A stretch of 59,836 bases of DNA from Mesorhizobium sp. J18 (GTDB taxonomy: Bacteria; Pseudomonadota; Alphaproteobacteria; Rhizobiales; Rhizobiaceae), in the NCBI RefSeq assembly GCF_007829525.1, contig NZ_VLJP01000013.1, positions 13,936 to 73,771 on the forward strand, in the 5' to 3' direction. Below the pieces are notes generated by a model. It was not told the origin of the DNA and did not search any database. It saw nothing but the letters and a program-made list of their open reading frames with translations. This document shows positions 28,107 through 36,352 of the stretch, piece by piece. A program made the position numbers and the translations under genes. Position 1 is the first letter of the stretch. Each line of letters opens with the position of its first letter.

Positions 28107-28607
28107 ATGAATCGGCGTATTTTCCTCTATGGGACCATGGGGGCGATTGCAGCCCTTGCGGGCGGTTCCTTTCTCTTGCGCGAACGGTCCGGGTACCGCG
28201 CCATGGCCGAAACATTCGAGGTGACCAGGACCGAAGCCGAGTGGCGCAAAATCCTGACCGGGGAGCAATATGCGGTGCTGCGCGAGGAAGCCACGGAGCG
28301 CGCCTTCACCAGTCCCCTGCTCGAAGAACATCGCAAGGGTATCTTCCATTGTGCCGGTTGCGACCTGCCGGCCTATTCCTCGGAAGCCAAATATGATTCC
28401 GGCACTGGCTGGCCGAGCTTCTGGGAAGCGCTGCCGGATGCGATCGGCACCAAGCAAGACAATTCCCTGTTCATGACCCGCACGGAGGTGCATTGTCGAC
28501 GCTGCGGCGGCCATTTCGGCCATATATTCGACGATGGCCCGCCGCCGACTGGCAAGCGCCATTGCCTGAACGGCCTGGCATTGGCCTTCAGACCGGCCAC
28601 CGCGTGA
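28107..28607 (+). CDS. msrB: Exported peptide-methionine (R)-S-oxide reductase MsrB
   Basis: Reduces methionine-R-sulfoxide in proteins. The 166-residue product has an N-terminal signal or anchor (NRRIFLYGTMGAIAALAGGSF) with twin Arg, suggesting export, possibly by Tat. The zinc Cys pairs CAGC near residue 83 and CRRC near 130, the segment GTGWPSFWEAL, and the catalytic Cys in GKRHCLNG near residue 151 are all present. GGAGG precedes the ATG by 6 bases. No msrA lies beside it. A periplasmic MsrB would repair envelope proteins after oxidative damage. Confidence 0.94.
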   Translation: MNRRIFLYGTMGAIAALAGGSFLLRERSGYRAMAETFEVTRTEAEWRKILTGEQYAVLREEATERAFTSPLLEEHRKGIFHCAGCDLPAYSSEAKYDSGTGWPSFWEALPDAIGTKQDNSLFMTRTEVHCRRCGGHFGHIFDDGPPPTGKRHCLNGLALAFRPATA

Positions 28608-28633
28608 CGCCCGCATAGACGCGCGTCTGTGGG

Positions 28634-28673
28634 CTGTCATGTAAGCGCGACAAATCCGTCATCCGGCTGTCAA
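28634..28673 (+). promoter_or_regulatory. Candidate Pho box upstream of the phnD-type gene
   Basis: CCGTCAT at 28656 and CTGTCAA at 28667 are direct repeats 11 bp apart, each 6 of 7 to the PhoB half-site CTGTCAT; a perfect CTGTCAT lies at 28634, exactly 22 bp upstream of the first. The intervening 11-bp register (28645) is degenerate. The array ends 55 bp before the ATG at 28729. The match is seen; PhoB control is inferred and fits phosphonate uptake. Confidence 0.55.
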
Positions 28674-28728
28674 GCAAGGTCCGTAGCGTCCGCCCAATCA
28701 CAATAAGGTTGGGACAGGAGCAACGACA

Positions 28729-29589
28729 ATGCTACGCACCATGATCGCCGGATTGGCACTGATGGCGACCACGCTGGTTGCGAATGCCGCCGAGACGGTC
28801 CGCTTCGCGGTCACCGACATCGAAGGGCTGGAGGCGCTCCAGCAGGAATTCGGTCCCTTCCGCGACACGCTCGAGGAAGTGACCGGTTTCCAGGTCGAGT
28901 TCTTCCCCGTCAATTCGCGCACCGCCGCCGTTGAGGCGCTCACGTCTGACCAGGTGGATTTCGTGCTGACCGGCCCGGCGGAATATGTCGTCATGAAACA
29001 GCTCACCGACGCCAAGATCGTCACCGCATGGCAACGTCCCGACTACTATGCGCAGGTGGTCGTGCTTGCCGACGGGCCGATCAAGAGTGTCCAGGACCTG
29101 AAGGGCAAGACGGTCGCCTTCGGTTCGGTCGGCTCCACCTCGCAACATCTCGGGCCGGCGCAGACGCTGACCGATCTCGGCCTGAAATACGGCACCGATT
29201 ACGAGGCGCAGATCATCGGACGCAATGTCGCCGTGGAGGCACTGATCAATGGTGACATCGCTGCAATCGGCATGAATGCGGACCACCTGCAGTCAGCCCG
29301 CGAGGCTTATCCGGAGGTCGCCTTCACCGTTCTGGCGCGCGGCCGCGACCTGCCCAACGATGTTCTGGTGGCGCGGCCTGATGTTTCGGAAGATGTCTTC
29401 AACACGATGCGCGATGCATTCGTGAACGAAGGCAAGAAGCTCATGGCCTCGGTCATAACCGACGGCGACAACCGCAAATATGAAGGCGGCTTCTTCATCA
29501 CCTCGGTGGATGACTCCTCCTACGACTACGTCCGCTCCATGTACCGCACGATCGGCGTAGACAGTTTCGATGCCTTTGTCGGCAACTAA
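28729..29589 (+). CDS. phnD: Phosphate/phosphite/phosphonate ABC transporter substrate-binding protein (PhnD family)
   Basis: Periplasmic binding protein of 286 residues with a signal peptide (LRTMIAGLALMATTLVANA, about residues 2-20). PhnD-family features are visible: FRDTLEEVTGFQVEFF, DFVLTGPAEYVVM, and KTVAFGSVGSTSQHLGPAQTL near residues 128-148, which is the phosphonate-binding loop. AGGAG lies upstream of the ATG. Its last 20 bp overlap the ATPase gene. Binding could be to phosphonates, phosphite or another phosphorus oxyanion; no C-P lyase or phosphonatase gene is in the window to decide. Confidence 0.92.
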   Translation: MLRTMIAGLALMATTLVANAAETVRFAVTDIEGLEALQQEFGPFRDTLEEVTGFQVEFFPVNSRTAAVEALTSDQVDFVLTGPAEYVVMKQLTDAKIVTAWQRPDYYAQVVVLADGPIKSVQDLKGKTVAFGSVGSTSQHLGPAQTLTDLGLKYGTDYEAQIIGRNVAVEALINGDIAAIGMNADHLQSAREAYPEVAFTVLARGRDLPNDVLVARPDVSEDVFNTMRDAFVNEGKKLMASVITDGDNRKYEGGFFITSVDDSSYDYVRSMYRTIGVDSFDAFVGN

Positions 29590-30406
29590 GGCCGATCCCG
29601 GCAAGCTGAAACCTGCCGAGATCGTCGATGCGCTTCGCCCTGCGCCGACCGCGCGGGGCGAATGCCTGATTGCCTTGTCGGATGTAGTGAAAGCCTATGG
29701 CAACGGAAAGCCTGTCCTGAACGGCGTTTCCATATCCGTCCATGAAGGCGAGACAGTCGCACTGATCGGACCCAACGGGGCGGGCAAATCCACGCTCTTG
29801 AAGACGCTGATCGGACTGAACGAAGCGAGTGCCGGCAGCGTGACCGTTTTCGGGGACACACTCTCCCGGCGCGACGGTCGGCGGCAGAAGGCAAGGCTGC
29901 GGCAGCAGATTGGCTTCGTGTTCCAGCATCACGGTCTGGTCATGCGGCTTTCCGCGCTTTCGAACGTCCTCCATGGCAAGCTGGGACAGAAAGGCGGCTG
30001 GCGCGCCCTGCACCACTCCATTGCGCCGACGGAATGGCGCGCCGAAGCGATGACAGCTCTGACGACGGTCCGTCTGGCGGACAAGGCCGGCGACCGGGCT
30101 GACCAGCTTTCCGGCGGTCAGGCGCAGCGGGTTGCGATCGCGCGGGCGCTGATCCGCAAGCCGCTCCTTTTCATCGCGGACGAACCTTCCGCCAGCCTCG
30201 ACCCCGCGGCTGGACATGAGGTTATGCAGACCTTCGCCGACATAGCCGAAAAGACGAAGACCACGCTGGTCTTCACCACGCATGACATGGATCATGCCCT
30301 TTCCTATGCACGGCGCGTCATCGCCTTGAAGAACGGCCGCATCTGCCTGGATGCGGAAAGCCGGGATCTCAGGACGCGCGACCTGGAGGCCATCTTCCAT
30401 GGCTGA
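29570..30406 (+). CDS. phnC: Phosphonate-type ABC transporter ATP-binding protein (PhnC)
   Basis: A 278-residue ABC ATPase. Walker A is GPNGAGKST near residue 66, the Q-loop is FVFQHHG near 120, the signature LSGGQAQRVAIARAL is near 180, Walker B is LLFIADEPSASLD near 199 and the H-loop His is in TTHDMDHAL near 240. It carries an unusual N-terminal extension of about 35 residues because the gene starts inside phnD; an internal start would be possible but no better site is seen. It overlaps phnE by 8 bp. Confidence 0.93.
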   Translation: MPLSATKADPGKLKPAEIVDALRPAPTARGECLIALSDVVKAYGNGKPVLNGVSISVHEGETVALIGPNGAGKSTLLKTLIGLNEASAGSVTVFGDTLSRRDGRRQKARLRQQIGFVFQHHGLVMRLSALSNVLHGKLGQKGGWRALHHSIAPTEWRAEAMTALTTVRLADKAGDRADQLSGGQAQRVAIARALIRKPLLFIADEPSASLDPAAGHEVMQTFADIAEKTKTTLVFTTHDMDHALSYARRVIALKNGRICLDAESRDLRTRDLEAIFHG

Positions 30407-31205
30407 CCACGCAATAACGCGCGATGCGCCGCCGCGCATCCGCTCCATTTCGGCACTGCAATTCACGGCATTTGTCGTGCTGGCCGCGATCGTCATAGCC
30501 TCAATTTCCCAAGTGGCACCTTCCGGCGAACGGCTCGCGAATGCAGCGCCCCGCATGGGCCGGCTTGTTGCCCGCATGCTGCCGCCGGAGACGGATCCCG
30601 CCTTTCTGTGGCGCGTGATGGAACGCCTGATCGAGACCTTCCAGATCGCCATAGCCGGCACCGTGATCGGTATCGTCATCAGTCTGCCGATCGCATGGAT
30701 GTCGGCCCGGAGGATCACGCCGGTTGCGGCTACCGCCTTCCTCTTCAAGGGGCTGGTGTCGTTCTTCCGCACGGTCCCCGATCTCGTCTGGGCTCTCGTC
30801 TTCGTGGCTTCGGTCGGGCTCGGCGCGGCAGCAGGCACCATGACCATCATCGTTGATACGATCGGCTTTTGCGGCAGATTCTTTGCCGAGGCGATGGAGG
30901 ATGCCGACAAGAAACCACAGGAAGCACTGGAAGCGATCGGCGCCAGCCGGTTCTCGGTCCTGTGCGGCGCGGTCATACCGGATGCCCTGCCCTCGATGGT
31001 CAACACGGCCCTTTTCGCGCTGGAAAAGGCTGTCCGGTCATCCGTTGTGCTAGGGCTCGTCGGCGCCGGCGGGATCGGACAGGAATTGAAGGTCGCCTTC
31101 GACCTTTTTCAGTATCGCAACGCTTCGACGATCATCATCGCCATCTTCATCGTCGTCATCGTCATGGAATATCTGACGGACAGGCTGCGGGCGAAACTGG
31201 CCTGA
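30399..31205 (+). CDS. phnE: Phosphonate-type ABC transporter permease (PhnE)
   Basis: A 268-residue inner-membrane permease with about six helices. The binding-protein-dependent permease EAA loop is visible as EALEAIGASRFSVLCGAVIPDALP near residues 172-195. It is the only permease gene in the cluster; many phn systems have two (PhnE1/PhnE2), so this one probably works as a homodimer. It starts inside phnC and ends in a palindrome that may terminate transcription. Confidence 0.93.
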   Translation: MADHAITRDAPPRIRSISALQFTAFVVLAAIVIASISQVAPSGERLANAAPRMGRLVARMLPPETDPAFLWRVMERLIETFQIAIAGTVIGIVISLPIAWMSARRITPVAATAFLFKGLVSFFRTVPDLVWALVFVASVGLGAAAGTMTIIVDTIGFCGRFFAEAMEDADKKPQEALEAIGASRFSVLCGAVIPDALPSMVNTALFALEKAVRSSVVLGLVGAGGIGQELKVAFDLFQYRNASTIIIAIFIVVIVMEYLTDRLRAKLA

Positions 31206-31221
31206 AATTCAGGCCAGTTTC
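31193..31221. terminator. Perfect palindrome at the phnE stop, likely bidirectional terminator
   Basis: GAAACTGGCCTGAA at 31193-31206 and TTCAGGCCAGTTTC at 31208-31221 are exact 14-bp inverted repeats around a single A. The left arm includes the phnE stop codon. The adjacent convergent gene ends at 31233, so the palindrome can serve both directions; T-rich ends (AGTTTCC) are short. Confidence 0.6.
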
Positions 31222-31232
31222 CTGTCGGGCAA

Positions 31233-31886
31233 TCAGAGCCGCTCGGCGATCACATGCCAGTGCCAGTGGGCGGGCTTGTGCTCGCGGTCGATGAGGCTCC
31301 TGATCTCGAAGCCTTCGAGCAGGGCGATCAGTTCGGCAGCATTGCAGTAGAAATGAGGATGGACCTTGTCGTCGAGTGCATTGGGATCGACGAAGGTGTT
31401 GGGCGCGATCTCCTCGCCCTTGCCGAAGAAGACGTTGCGCTTGGAAAGCATTGTAAGCTGCAGCGTGCCGCCCGACTTCACCACCCGCCTGATCTCGGAA
31501 AGCGCCTTTCCAACGATCTTCGGATCGCCATGATAGATGACGTTGAAGGAGAGCAGATAATCGAAGACACTCTTTTCGAAGGGCAGATCCGTCATCAGTC
31601 CGTTATGTACGCGGATCGGTAGGCCGAGGCTTTCGGCGGAGCGCTTCAGTTCCGCAGGGCCGCTTTCGCTACCGTCCAACGCATCGACATCGAAGCCGAT
31701 CTCGGCAAGTGCCAGCGCGTGGCGGCCGATGCCGCAACCGAGATCAAGCGCACGGCGAGCGCCCTTATCGAAACATTCCTGCGCGCAGGCGAGCACATCT
31801 TCTTCCGGCCGCGACCAGGCGAGCCGACCCTCGGCCGACCTCCAGGTCTCATCCCATTTCTGATGGGCGGTATCGGTCCTTGCCAT
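31233..31886 (-). CDS. Class I SAM-dependent methyltransferase
   Basis: A 217-residue methyltransferase. Motif I is ALDLGCGIGRHALALAE near residues 46-62, with the acidic residue ending strand 2 in VDALDGS; a later strand is DYLLSFNVIYHGD near 108. The C-terminus HKPAHWHWHVIAERL is rich in His and Trp and resembles TehB-like tellurite/thiol methyltransferases, but the substrate is not known. It converges with phnE across a palindrome and is 61 bp upstream of engB in the same direction. Confidence 0.88.
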   Translation of the reverse strand: MARTDTAHQKWDETWRSAEGRLAWSRPEEDVLACAQECFDKGARRALDLGCGIGRHALALAEIGFDVDALDGSESGPAELKRSAESLGLPIRVHNGLMTDLPFEKSVFDYLLSFNVIYHGDPKIVGKALSEIRRVVKSGGTLQLTMLSKRNVFFGKGEEIAPNTFVDPNALDDKVHPHFYCNAAELIALLEGFEIRSLIDREHKPAHWHWHVIAERL

Positions 31887-31947
31887 CTTTCCCTCTTCAC
31901 AAAATCAGCGATCGGAAAGTCTAGCCAGCTTGCATGACAGGTTTGCG

Positions 31948-32598
31948 TCAGTGCGCCACGGCCTGTGCGATCGCCTCGCGCAGCGCGTCGAGGCCGATGC
32001 CTTTTTCGGAAGAAGTCGCCAGAATTTCCGGGAAGGCCGCAGCCCGCTTGCGGATGAGCCCTTGCGTCTCGGTCAGCAGGCGCTCGACGGCAGGCGGCTT
32101 GATCTTGTCACTCTTGGTCAGCACGACCTGATAGGAAACGGCCGCCTTGTCAAGCAGGTCCATCACCTCCAGGTCGTTCTTCTTGATGCCATGACGGGCG
32201 TCAATCAGGAGATAGACGCGCTTCAACGTCACACGTCCTTTGAGATAATCGAAGACGAGCTTCGTCCAGGCGTCCACCTGCGCCTTGGGGGCCTTGGCAT
32301 AGCCGTAGCCCGGCATATCCACCAGCGCCATGGGCGGCAGGTCGTCCGCCTGACCGGAATAGCCGTCGGGCACGAAATAGTTGAGCTCTTGGGTGCGGCC
32401 GGGCGTATTGGAGGTGCGGGCAAGGCCGCGCTGCCCCACCAGCGCATTGATCAGCGAGGATTTACCGACATTGGAACGGCCGGCAAAGGCCACTTCGGGC
32501 GGGCCTTCAGGCGGCAGGAACTTCATCGCCGGCACGCCGCGGATGAAGATCCAGGGTCGTACGAAAAGCTCCGCCGCCAAGATGACAGCTTCCGTCAT
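31948..32598 (-). CDS. engB: Ribosome biogenesis GTPase EngB (YihA/YsxC)
   Basis: Essential GTPase for 50S subunit assembly. The 216-residue product shows G1 [11 protein letters not shown] near residue 40, G2/G3 region [14 protein letters not shown] and [12 protein letters not shown] near 65 and 92, G4 VLTKSDK near 152 and G5 ATSSEKG near 185. The start at 32598 ([11 protein letters not shown]) is set by GGAGG eight bases upstream; the open frame continues to 32676 without support. It is downstream of yidC in the conserved rpmH-rnpA-yidC-engB order. Confidence 0.96.
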   Translation of the reverse strand: MTEAVILAAELFVRPWIFIRGVPAMKFLPPEGPPEVAFAGRSNVGKSSLINALVGQRGLARTSNTPGRTQELNYFVPDGYSGQADDLPPMALVDMPGYGYAKAPKAQVDAWTKLVFDYLKGRVTLKRVYLLIDARHGIKKNDLEVMDLLDKAAVSYQVVLTKSDKIKPPAVERLLTETQGLIRKRAAAFPEILATSSEKGIGLDALREAIAQAVAH

Positions 32599-32795
32599 GA
32601 TACGGCCTCCGGCCGGGAAAGGTCCGTGCCAACGATCTTCATATTTGGCTGTTCGACCAATAGTCCGAGGAAGCAAGCGCGGCCATGGAGGGGAGCCATC
32701 GGGTGCTTGATATGCGGTCAGGACCAGTCATCGCGCCCACTCCTCTGAAATCCCCGATTGCGTGCCGGTTCCAGCAGCCTACAGAAAACAAATGA

Positions 32796-32820
32796 CCGCG
32801 GAGGCTTACAGCATCCGCGG
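32796..32820 (-). terminator. Probable terminator after yidC
   Basis: Read on the minus strand, CCGCGGA and TCCGCGG form a 7-bp GC-rich stem with an 11-base loop about 20 bp after the yidC stop, followed by TCATTTGTTTTCTG, a T-rich run. This separates yidC from engB. The region 32599-32795 otherwise shows no gene. Confidence 0.55.
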
Positions 32821-32841
32821 CCGCTGTGAAAGTTCGAGGAG

Positions 32842-34656
32842 CTACTCTGCGGGTGTAGGTTTCTTCTTGAAGAGACCCGCAAGATTGTCCCAGAGCTCGA
32901 TCTTGGCGCCCTGCCGCTTCATGATCACCCCTTGCTGGATGATCGACAGAAGGTTGTTCCAGGCCCAGTAGATGACCAGACCGGCAGGGAAGCTTGCCAG
33001 CATGAAGGTAAAGACCACCGGCATCCAGTTGAAGATCATCGCCTGGGTCGGGTCCGGCGGCGTTGGGTTCATGCGCATCTGCAGGAACATGGTGATGCCC
33101 ATGATAAGCGGCCAGACGCCGATCATCAGAAATTGCGGAACATCGTAAGGCAGCATGCCGAACAGATTGAAGATCGACGTCGGATCGGGCGCGGCAAGGT
33201 CCTGTATCCAGCCGAAGAAGGGCGCATGCCGCATCTCGATGGTGACATAAAGCACCTTGTAGAGCGCGAAGAAGACCGGAATCTGGATGAGGACCGGCCA
33301 GCAGCCGGCCACCGGGTTGATCTTCTCCTTCTTGTAGAGCTCCATCATCGCCTGCTGCTGCTTCATTTTGTCGTCCGCATATTTCTCGCGGATTTCCATG
33401 AGCGCAGGCTGCACCTTCTTCATGTTCGCCATGGACTTGTAAGACTTGTTGGCAAGCGGGAAGAAGATCAGCTTGACGATGACGGTCGTGCCGAGAATGG
33501 CCAGACCGAAATTCCCAAGCAGACGGTAAAGCCAGTCGATGAGATGGAACATGGGCTTGGTGATGAAGTAGAACCAGCCCCAGTCGATCAGAAGCTCGAA
33601 CTGGCGGATGTTCTGCGACGTCTCATAGCCATCCACCACGGCCACTTCCTTGGCACCGGCAAAAACCAGCGTTTCGACCTCGACCGAGGCACCAGGCGCG
33701 ACACTGACCGGATCGCTCAGGAAATCGACCTGATAGCGGGGCTGACCATCAGCAAAATAGGAATAGCGTGGCTGGAAGGATTGGCCGGTGCGCGGCACCA
33801 TGGCCACCGCCCAATATTTGTCGGTGATGCCGAGCCAGCCGTCACTGGATTTACCGGGCGTGATCTGGCGCTCTTCCTCGACATCGGAATAGTCGATTTC
33901 CTGCAGGCCTTCCTCGCCCGTCACGCCGATAAGGCCCTCATGCAGAATGTAGATGCTGTTCGTTTGCGGCTTGCCGATGCGCGTGGTGCGGCCGTAACTC
34001 ATCAGCGAGACAGGCTCGCCACCCGCATTCTCCACCGTGTCGGTGAAGGTGAACATGTAATTTTCATCGACCGACACGGTACGGCGGAAGGTGAGGCCGC
34101 GATCATTCGTGTAGGTCAAGGTCACCGGGGAAGACGGCGTCAGCACCGCATCGGCAGGCGCCTGCCACTGGGTTCCCGGGCCGGGAACCTCGCCGGTCGC
34201 GTCATTCCCGACGAAGCCGACCTCGACATAGTAGCCATTCGGCCCACCCGACGGATTGAGGAGTTCAATGGTCGGCGACCGGTCGTCAACCGTGACACGA
34301 TAGTCCTTCAGGCGAAGATCGTCGATGCGCGCGCCGGTCAGGTTGAGCGAGCCGTTGACGCGCGGCGTGTCGATCCTGACGCGCTGGGCCCTGGCCAGCG
34401 CCGCTTCCCGATTCTGCTCGACCATATCGGCCGAGGGGGTTCCGCCGGGGGCGGTTGCCCCGTCGGGAGTTGGAATGGTTCCTTCCTGGCCTGCCGGCGT
34501 GGCCTCCTGGTTCTGCGCAGTTTCGGTGCGCTGCGCTTCCACTTGTGCGGCCTCACGCTGCGCCTCGATCCGCGGGTTCATGTAGAAAACCTGCCAGAGC
34601 GTCAGGATCAGCACGGAAAGCGCGATCGTGATCAGGAAGTTGCGGTTGTTATCCAT
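32842..34656 (-). CDS. yidC: Membrane protein insertase YidC
   Basis: Inserts and folds inner-membrane proteins, alone or with SecYEG. The 604-residue product has an N-terminal helix ([19 protein letters not shown], about 5-23), a Gln/Pro/Ala-rich linker, the large periplasmic beta-supersandwich domain (about 90-350), then the conserved insertase core with five helices including [17 protein letters not shown] sequence ([20 protein letters not shown] near 420) and [18 protein letters not shown] near 468. Start at 34656 (MDNNRNFLI); its first 8 bp overlap the rnpA end. Confidence 0.97.
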   Translation of the reverse strand: MDNNRNFLITIALSVLILTLWQVFYMNPRIEAQREAAQVEAQRTETAQNQEATPAGQEGTIPTPDGATAPGGTPSADMVEQNREAALARAQRVRIDTPRVNGSLNLTGARIDDLRLKDYRVTVDDRSPTIELLNPSGGPNGYYVEVGFVGNDATGEVPGPGTQWQAPADAVLTPSSPVTLTYTNDRGLTFRRTVSVDENYMFTFTDTVENAGGEPVSLMSYGRTTRIGKPQTNSIYILHEGLIGVTGEEGLQEIDYSDVEEERQITPGKSSDGWLGITDKYWAVAMVPRTGQSFQPRYSYFADGQPRYQVDFLSDPVSVAPGASVEVETLVFAGAKEVAVVDGYETSQNIRQFELLIDWGWFYFITKPMFHLIDWLYRLLGNFGLAILGTTVIVKLIFFPLANKSYKSMANMKKVQPALMEIREKYADDKMKQQQAMMELYKKEKINPVAGCWPVLIQIPVFFALYKVLYVTIEMRHAPFFGWIQDLAAPDPTSIFNLFGMLPYDVPQFLMIGVWPLIMGITMFLQMRMNPTPPDPTQAMIFNWMPVVFTFMLASFPAGLVIYWAWNNLLSIIQQGVIMKRQGAKIELWDNLAGLFKKKPTPAE

Positions 34657-35011
34657 CGAGTTTCTTGCCCTTGCCGCGCATCCGGCGGGAAAGTTCGTTC
34701 TTGAGCGAAGCGAAAGGTGCTTCGAGAATTTCCCTGCGCCCGACGACCACATAGTCGTTGCCGGGCCTCATGTCACCCGCAGCCTGCAGCCGGCAGGCTT
34801 CTTTTATCCGCCGCCGGATGCGGTTTCTTGTCACCGCATTGCCAACTTTCCTGGTGACCGTGATGCCGAGACGGGGCGGGGCATCGTCCTTGCGGTCGAG
34901 CACTTCCAGCAGGAAAAGCGGTCCGCGCCGCTTCTCACCGCGACGGACCGCCAGGAATTCGTCACGTTTCCTGAGCCGCGCGGGAGGCTTTTGCACCGGC
35001 CGGCGGGTCAA
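34649..35011 (-). CDS. rnpA: Ribonuclease P protein component
   Basis: Protein subunit of RNase P, which matures tRNA 5' ends with the RNA subunit. The 120-residue basic protein carries the family signature [19 protein letters not shown] near residues 56-74 and the N-terminal segment [14 protein letters not shown]. It lies 21 bp downstream of rpmH and overlaps yidC by 8 bp, the usual arrangement. Confidence 0.95.
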   Translation of the reverse strand: MTRRPVQKPPARLRKRDEFLAVRRGEKRRGPLFLLEVLDRKDDAPPRLGITVTRKVGNAVTRNRIRRRIKEACRLQAAGDMRPGNDYVVVGRREILEAPFASLKNELSRRMRGKGKKLDG

Positions 35012-35032
35012 AGGCCACGGACTCGTCCGGCC

Positions 35033-35167
35033 TCAGGCCGAAAGCCGCTTGCGACCACGATTGCGACGGGCAGCGATGACGCTGCGGCCGCCCTTGGTGG
35101 CCATGCGGGCACGGAAACCGTGACGCCGCTTGCGGACGAGCTTGGAGGGCTGGTAGGTGCGCTTCAT
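35033..35167 (-). CDS. rpmH: 50S ribosomal protein L34
   Basis: A 44-residue, extremely basic protein: [20 protein letters not shown] at the N-terminus and [10 protein letters not shown] at the C-terminus are the L34 signatures. Too short for many gene finders but unmistakable. First gene of rpmH-rnpA-yidC. The 172 bp upstream (35168-35339) should contain its promoter; I see no clear DnaA-box cluster there, so this is not evidently next to the replication origin. Confidence 0.97.
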   Translation of the reverse strand: MKRTYQPSKLVRKRRHGFRARMATKGGRSVIAARRNRGRKRLSA

Positions 35168-35339
35168 TTATCTTAATACCGCGGAGTGCGGCCCTTCTTC
35201 ATTCTGTTGCAGTGAACAGGAGCTTTTTCCGGTCGGAAGGCGCAAAATAGATCGCGCCGGATTACCCATCCGAACGTCGCCGGGCTTATAAGAAGAAGGA
35301 GCAGCGAAGTCAATCGGCGAGAACTCGCCGCGAATGCAT

Positions 35340-36266
35340 CTACCTGTGGCGGTCCATGCCTTTGCGGAACTGGTCGAAGATCGACTCCATGCCGCGCTGA
35401 TATTCGTCGCGCGTCTGGCGGCCCGTCTCGAACATCTGACCGAAGAGGTCGTCATAGGGATTGCGCGCACGGCCGCTCGGGTTGGCGGAAGGCTCAGGCT
35501 CGCTCTGCCGCCGCTCCGTCTGGCGTTGCGTGGTCTGGCGTTGCGGTGCCTGGCGCGGCTGCTCCTGCGGCTGTCCTTGCCCCTGGCGAAGCATCTCCTC
35601 GAAAATCCGGCCGAGAGGATTGTCGCCATAGGGAGTTTGCGGCTGCCCTTGCCCTTGAGCGCCGCTACGGCCACCGCCGAACATCTCCTCAAGCACCTTG
35701 CCGAAGGGGTTGTCGAACGGGTTCGCGCCAGGCTGCGGCGCCTCGGGATGCGGCATGCGCATTGTGCCTCCGCCACCCTGACGCATCATCTGTTCCAGAA
35801 TTTCGCCCAGCATCCCCCCGCCGGAGGATGCGCCTGCCTGCATTCCGCCTGTCGACTGCTTGAAGATGCCGCCCATGATCATGGCGGCGAGCACCGGCAG
35901 CATTTTCTTCAAGGTCTCCTGGGCTATGCCGGTAGACATCGCCGCCTGAGCCGCCACGGCGCGGCTCAGCTCCTTGGACCCGAAGAGATGACCGAGTATG
36001 CCATTGCCTTCCGTCGTACCCTCCGGCGAGGCTGCGCGCGTGGCGTCCTCGAAATATTGCGCATGCCGACCGGTGGAGACCGCATTGAGGAAGGCGCCGA
36101 TCCCATAAGGATCGGAGGCGTTGCGCTTCAGGCCCTGGCTGAAGGCAGGCAGCAGCGCCTCTATGGCTTCCTGCGTCTGCGCCTGGGAGAGACCAAACTG
36201 ACGCGACAATTCTTCAATGCCGCGCCCGTTCTGGGCATTGGCGATCATGTCGAACAACGGAAGCAT
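35340..36266 (-). CDS. DUF937 domain protein with a Gln-rich tail
   Basis: A 308-residue protein. The N-terminal 150 residues match the DUF937 pattern (MLPLFDMIANAQNGRGIEEL, IEALLPAFSQGLKRN, GHLFGSKELSRAVA, LPVLAAMIMGGIFKQ), a helical module also seen in YidB-like proteins. The C-terminal half is low complexity: Gly/Met/Gln-rich with three related blocks containing NPFGKVLEEMFGG, NPLGRIFEEMLRQ and NPYDDLFGQMFETG, a degenerate repeat. The role is unknown. It is upstream of rpmH on the same strand but 170 bp away. Confidence 0.88.
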   Translation of the reverse strand: MLPLFDMIANAQNGRGIEELSRQFGLSQAQTQEAIEALLPAFSQGLKRNASDPYGIGAFLNAVSTGRHAQYFEDATRAASPEGTTEGNGILGHLFGSKELSRAVAAQAAMSTGIAQETLKKMLPVLAAMIMGGIFKQSTGGMQAGASSGGGMLGEILEQMMRQGGGGTMRMPHPEAPQPGANPFDNPFGKVLEEMFGGGRSGAQGQGQPQTPYGDNPLGRIFEEMLRQGQGQPQEQPRQAPQRQTTQRQTERRQSEPEPSANPSGRARNPYDDLFGQMFETGRQTRDEYQRGMESIFDQFRKGMDRHR

Positions 36267-36352
36267 GGCAGCACCTCCTCCAACAACAGTTGAAAGAGCT
36301 TAGCGCAAAGCATCAAGCAGGCAAATGCCGATAGCCTCCTTGGGGTCAAGAC

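Noticed and set aside
29498..31006. 502-codon minus-strand frame across phnD, phnC and phnE
   Set aside because: Spans three overlapping real genes on the other strand and shows no domain.
32932..34704. 590-codon plus-strand open frame across yidC
   Set aside because: Full-length antisense shadow of yidC, rich in His/Asp/Arg, with no motifs or ribosome site.
35168..35339. Replication origin beside rpmH
   Set aside because: rpmH is next to oriC in some bacteria, but I see no DnaA-box cluster, dnaA or AT-rich unwinding region here.
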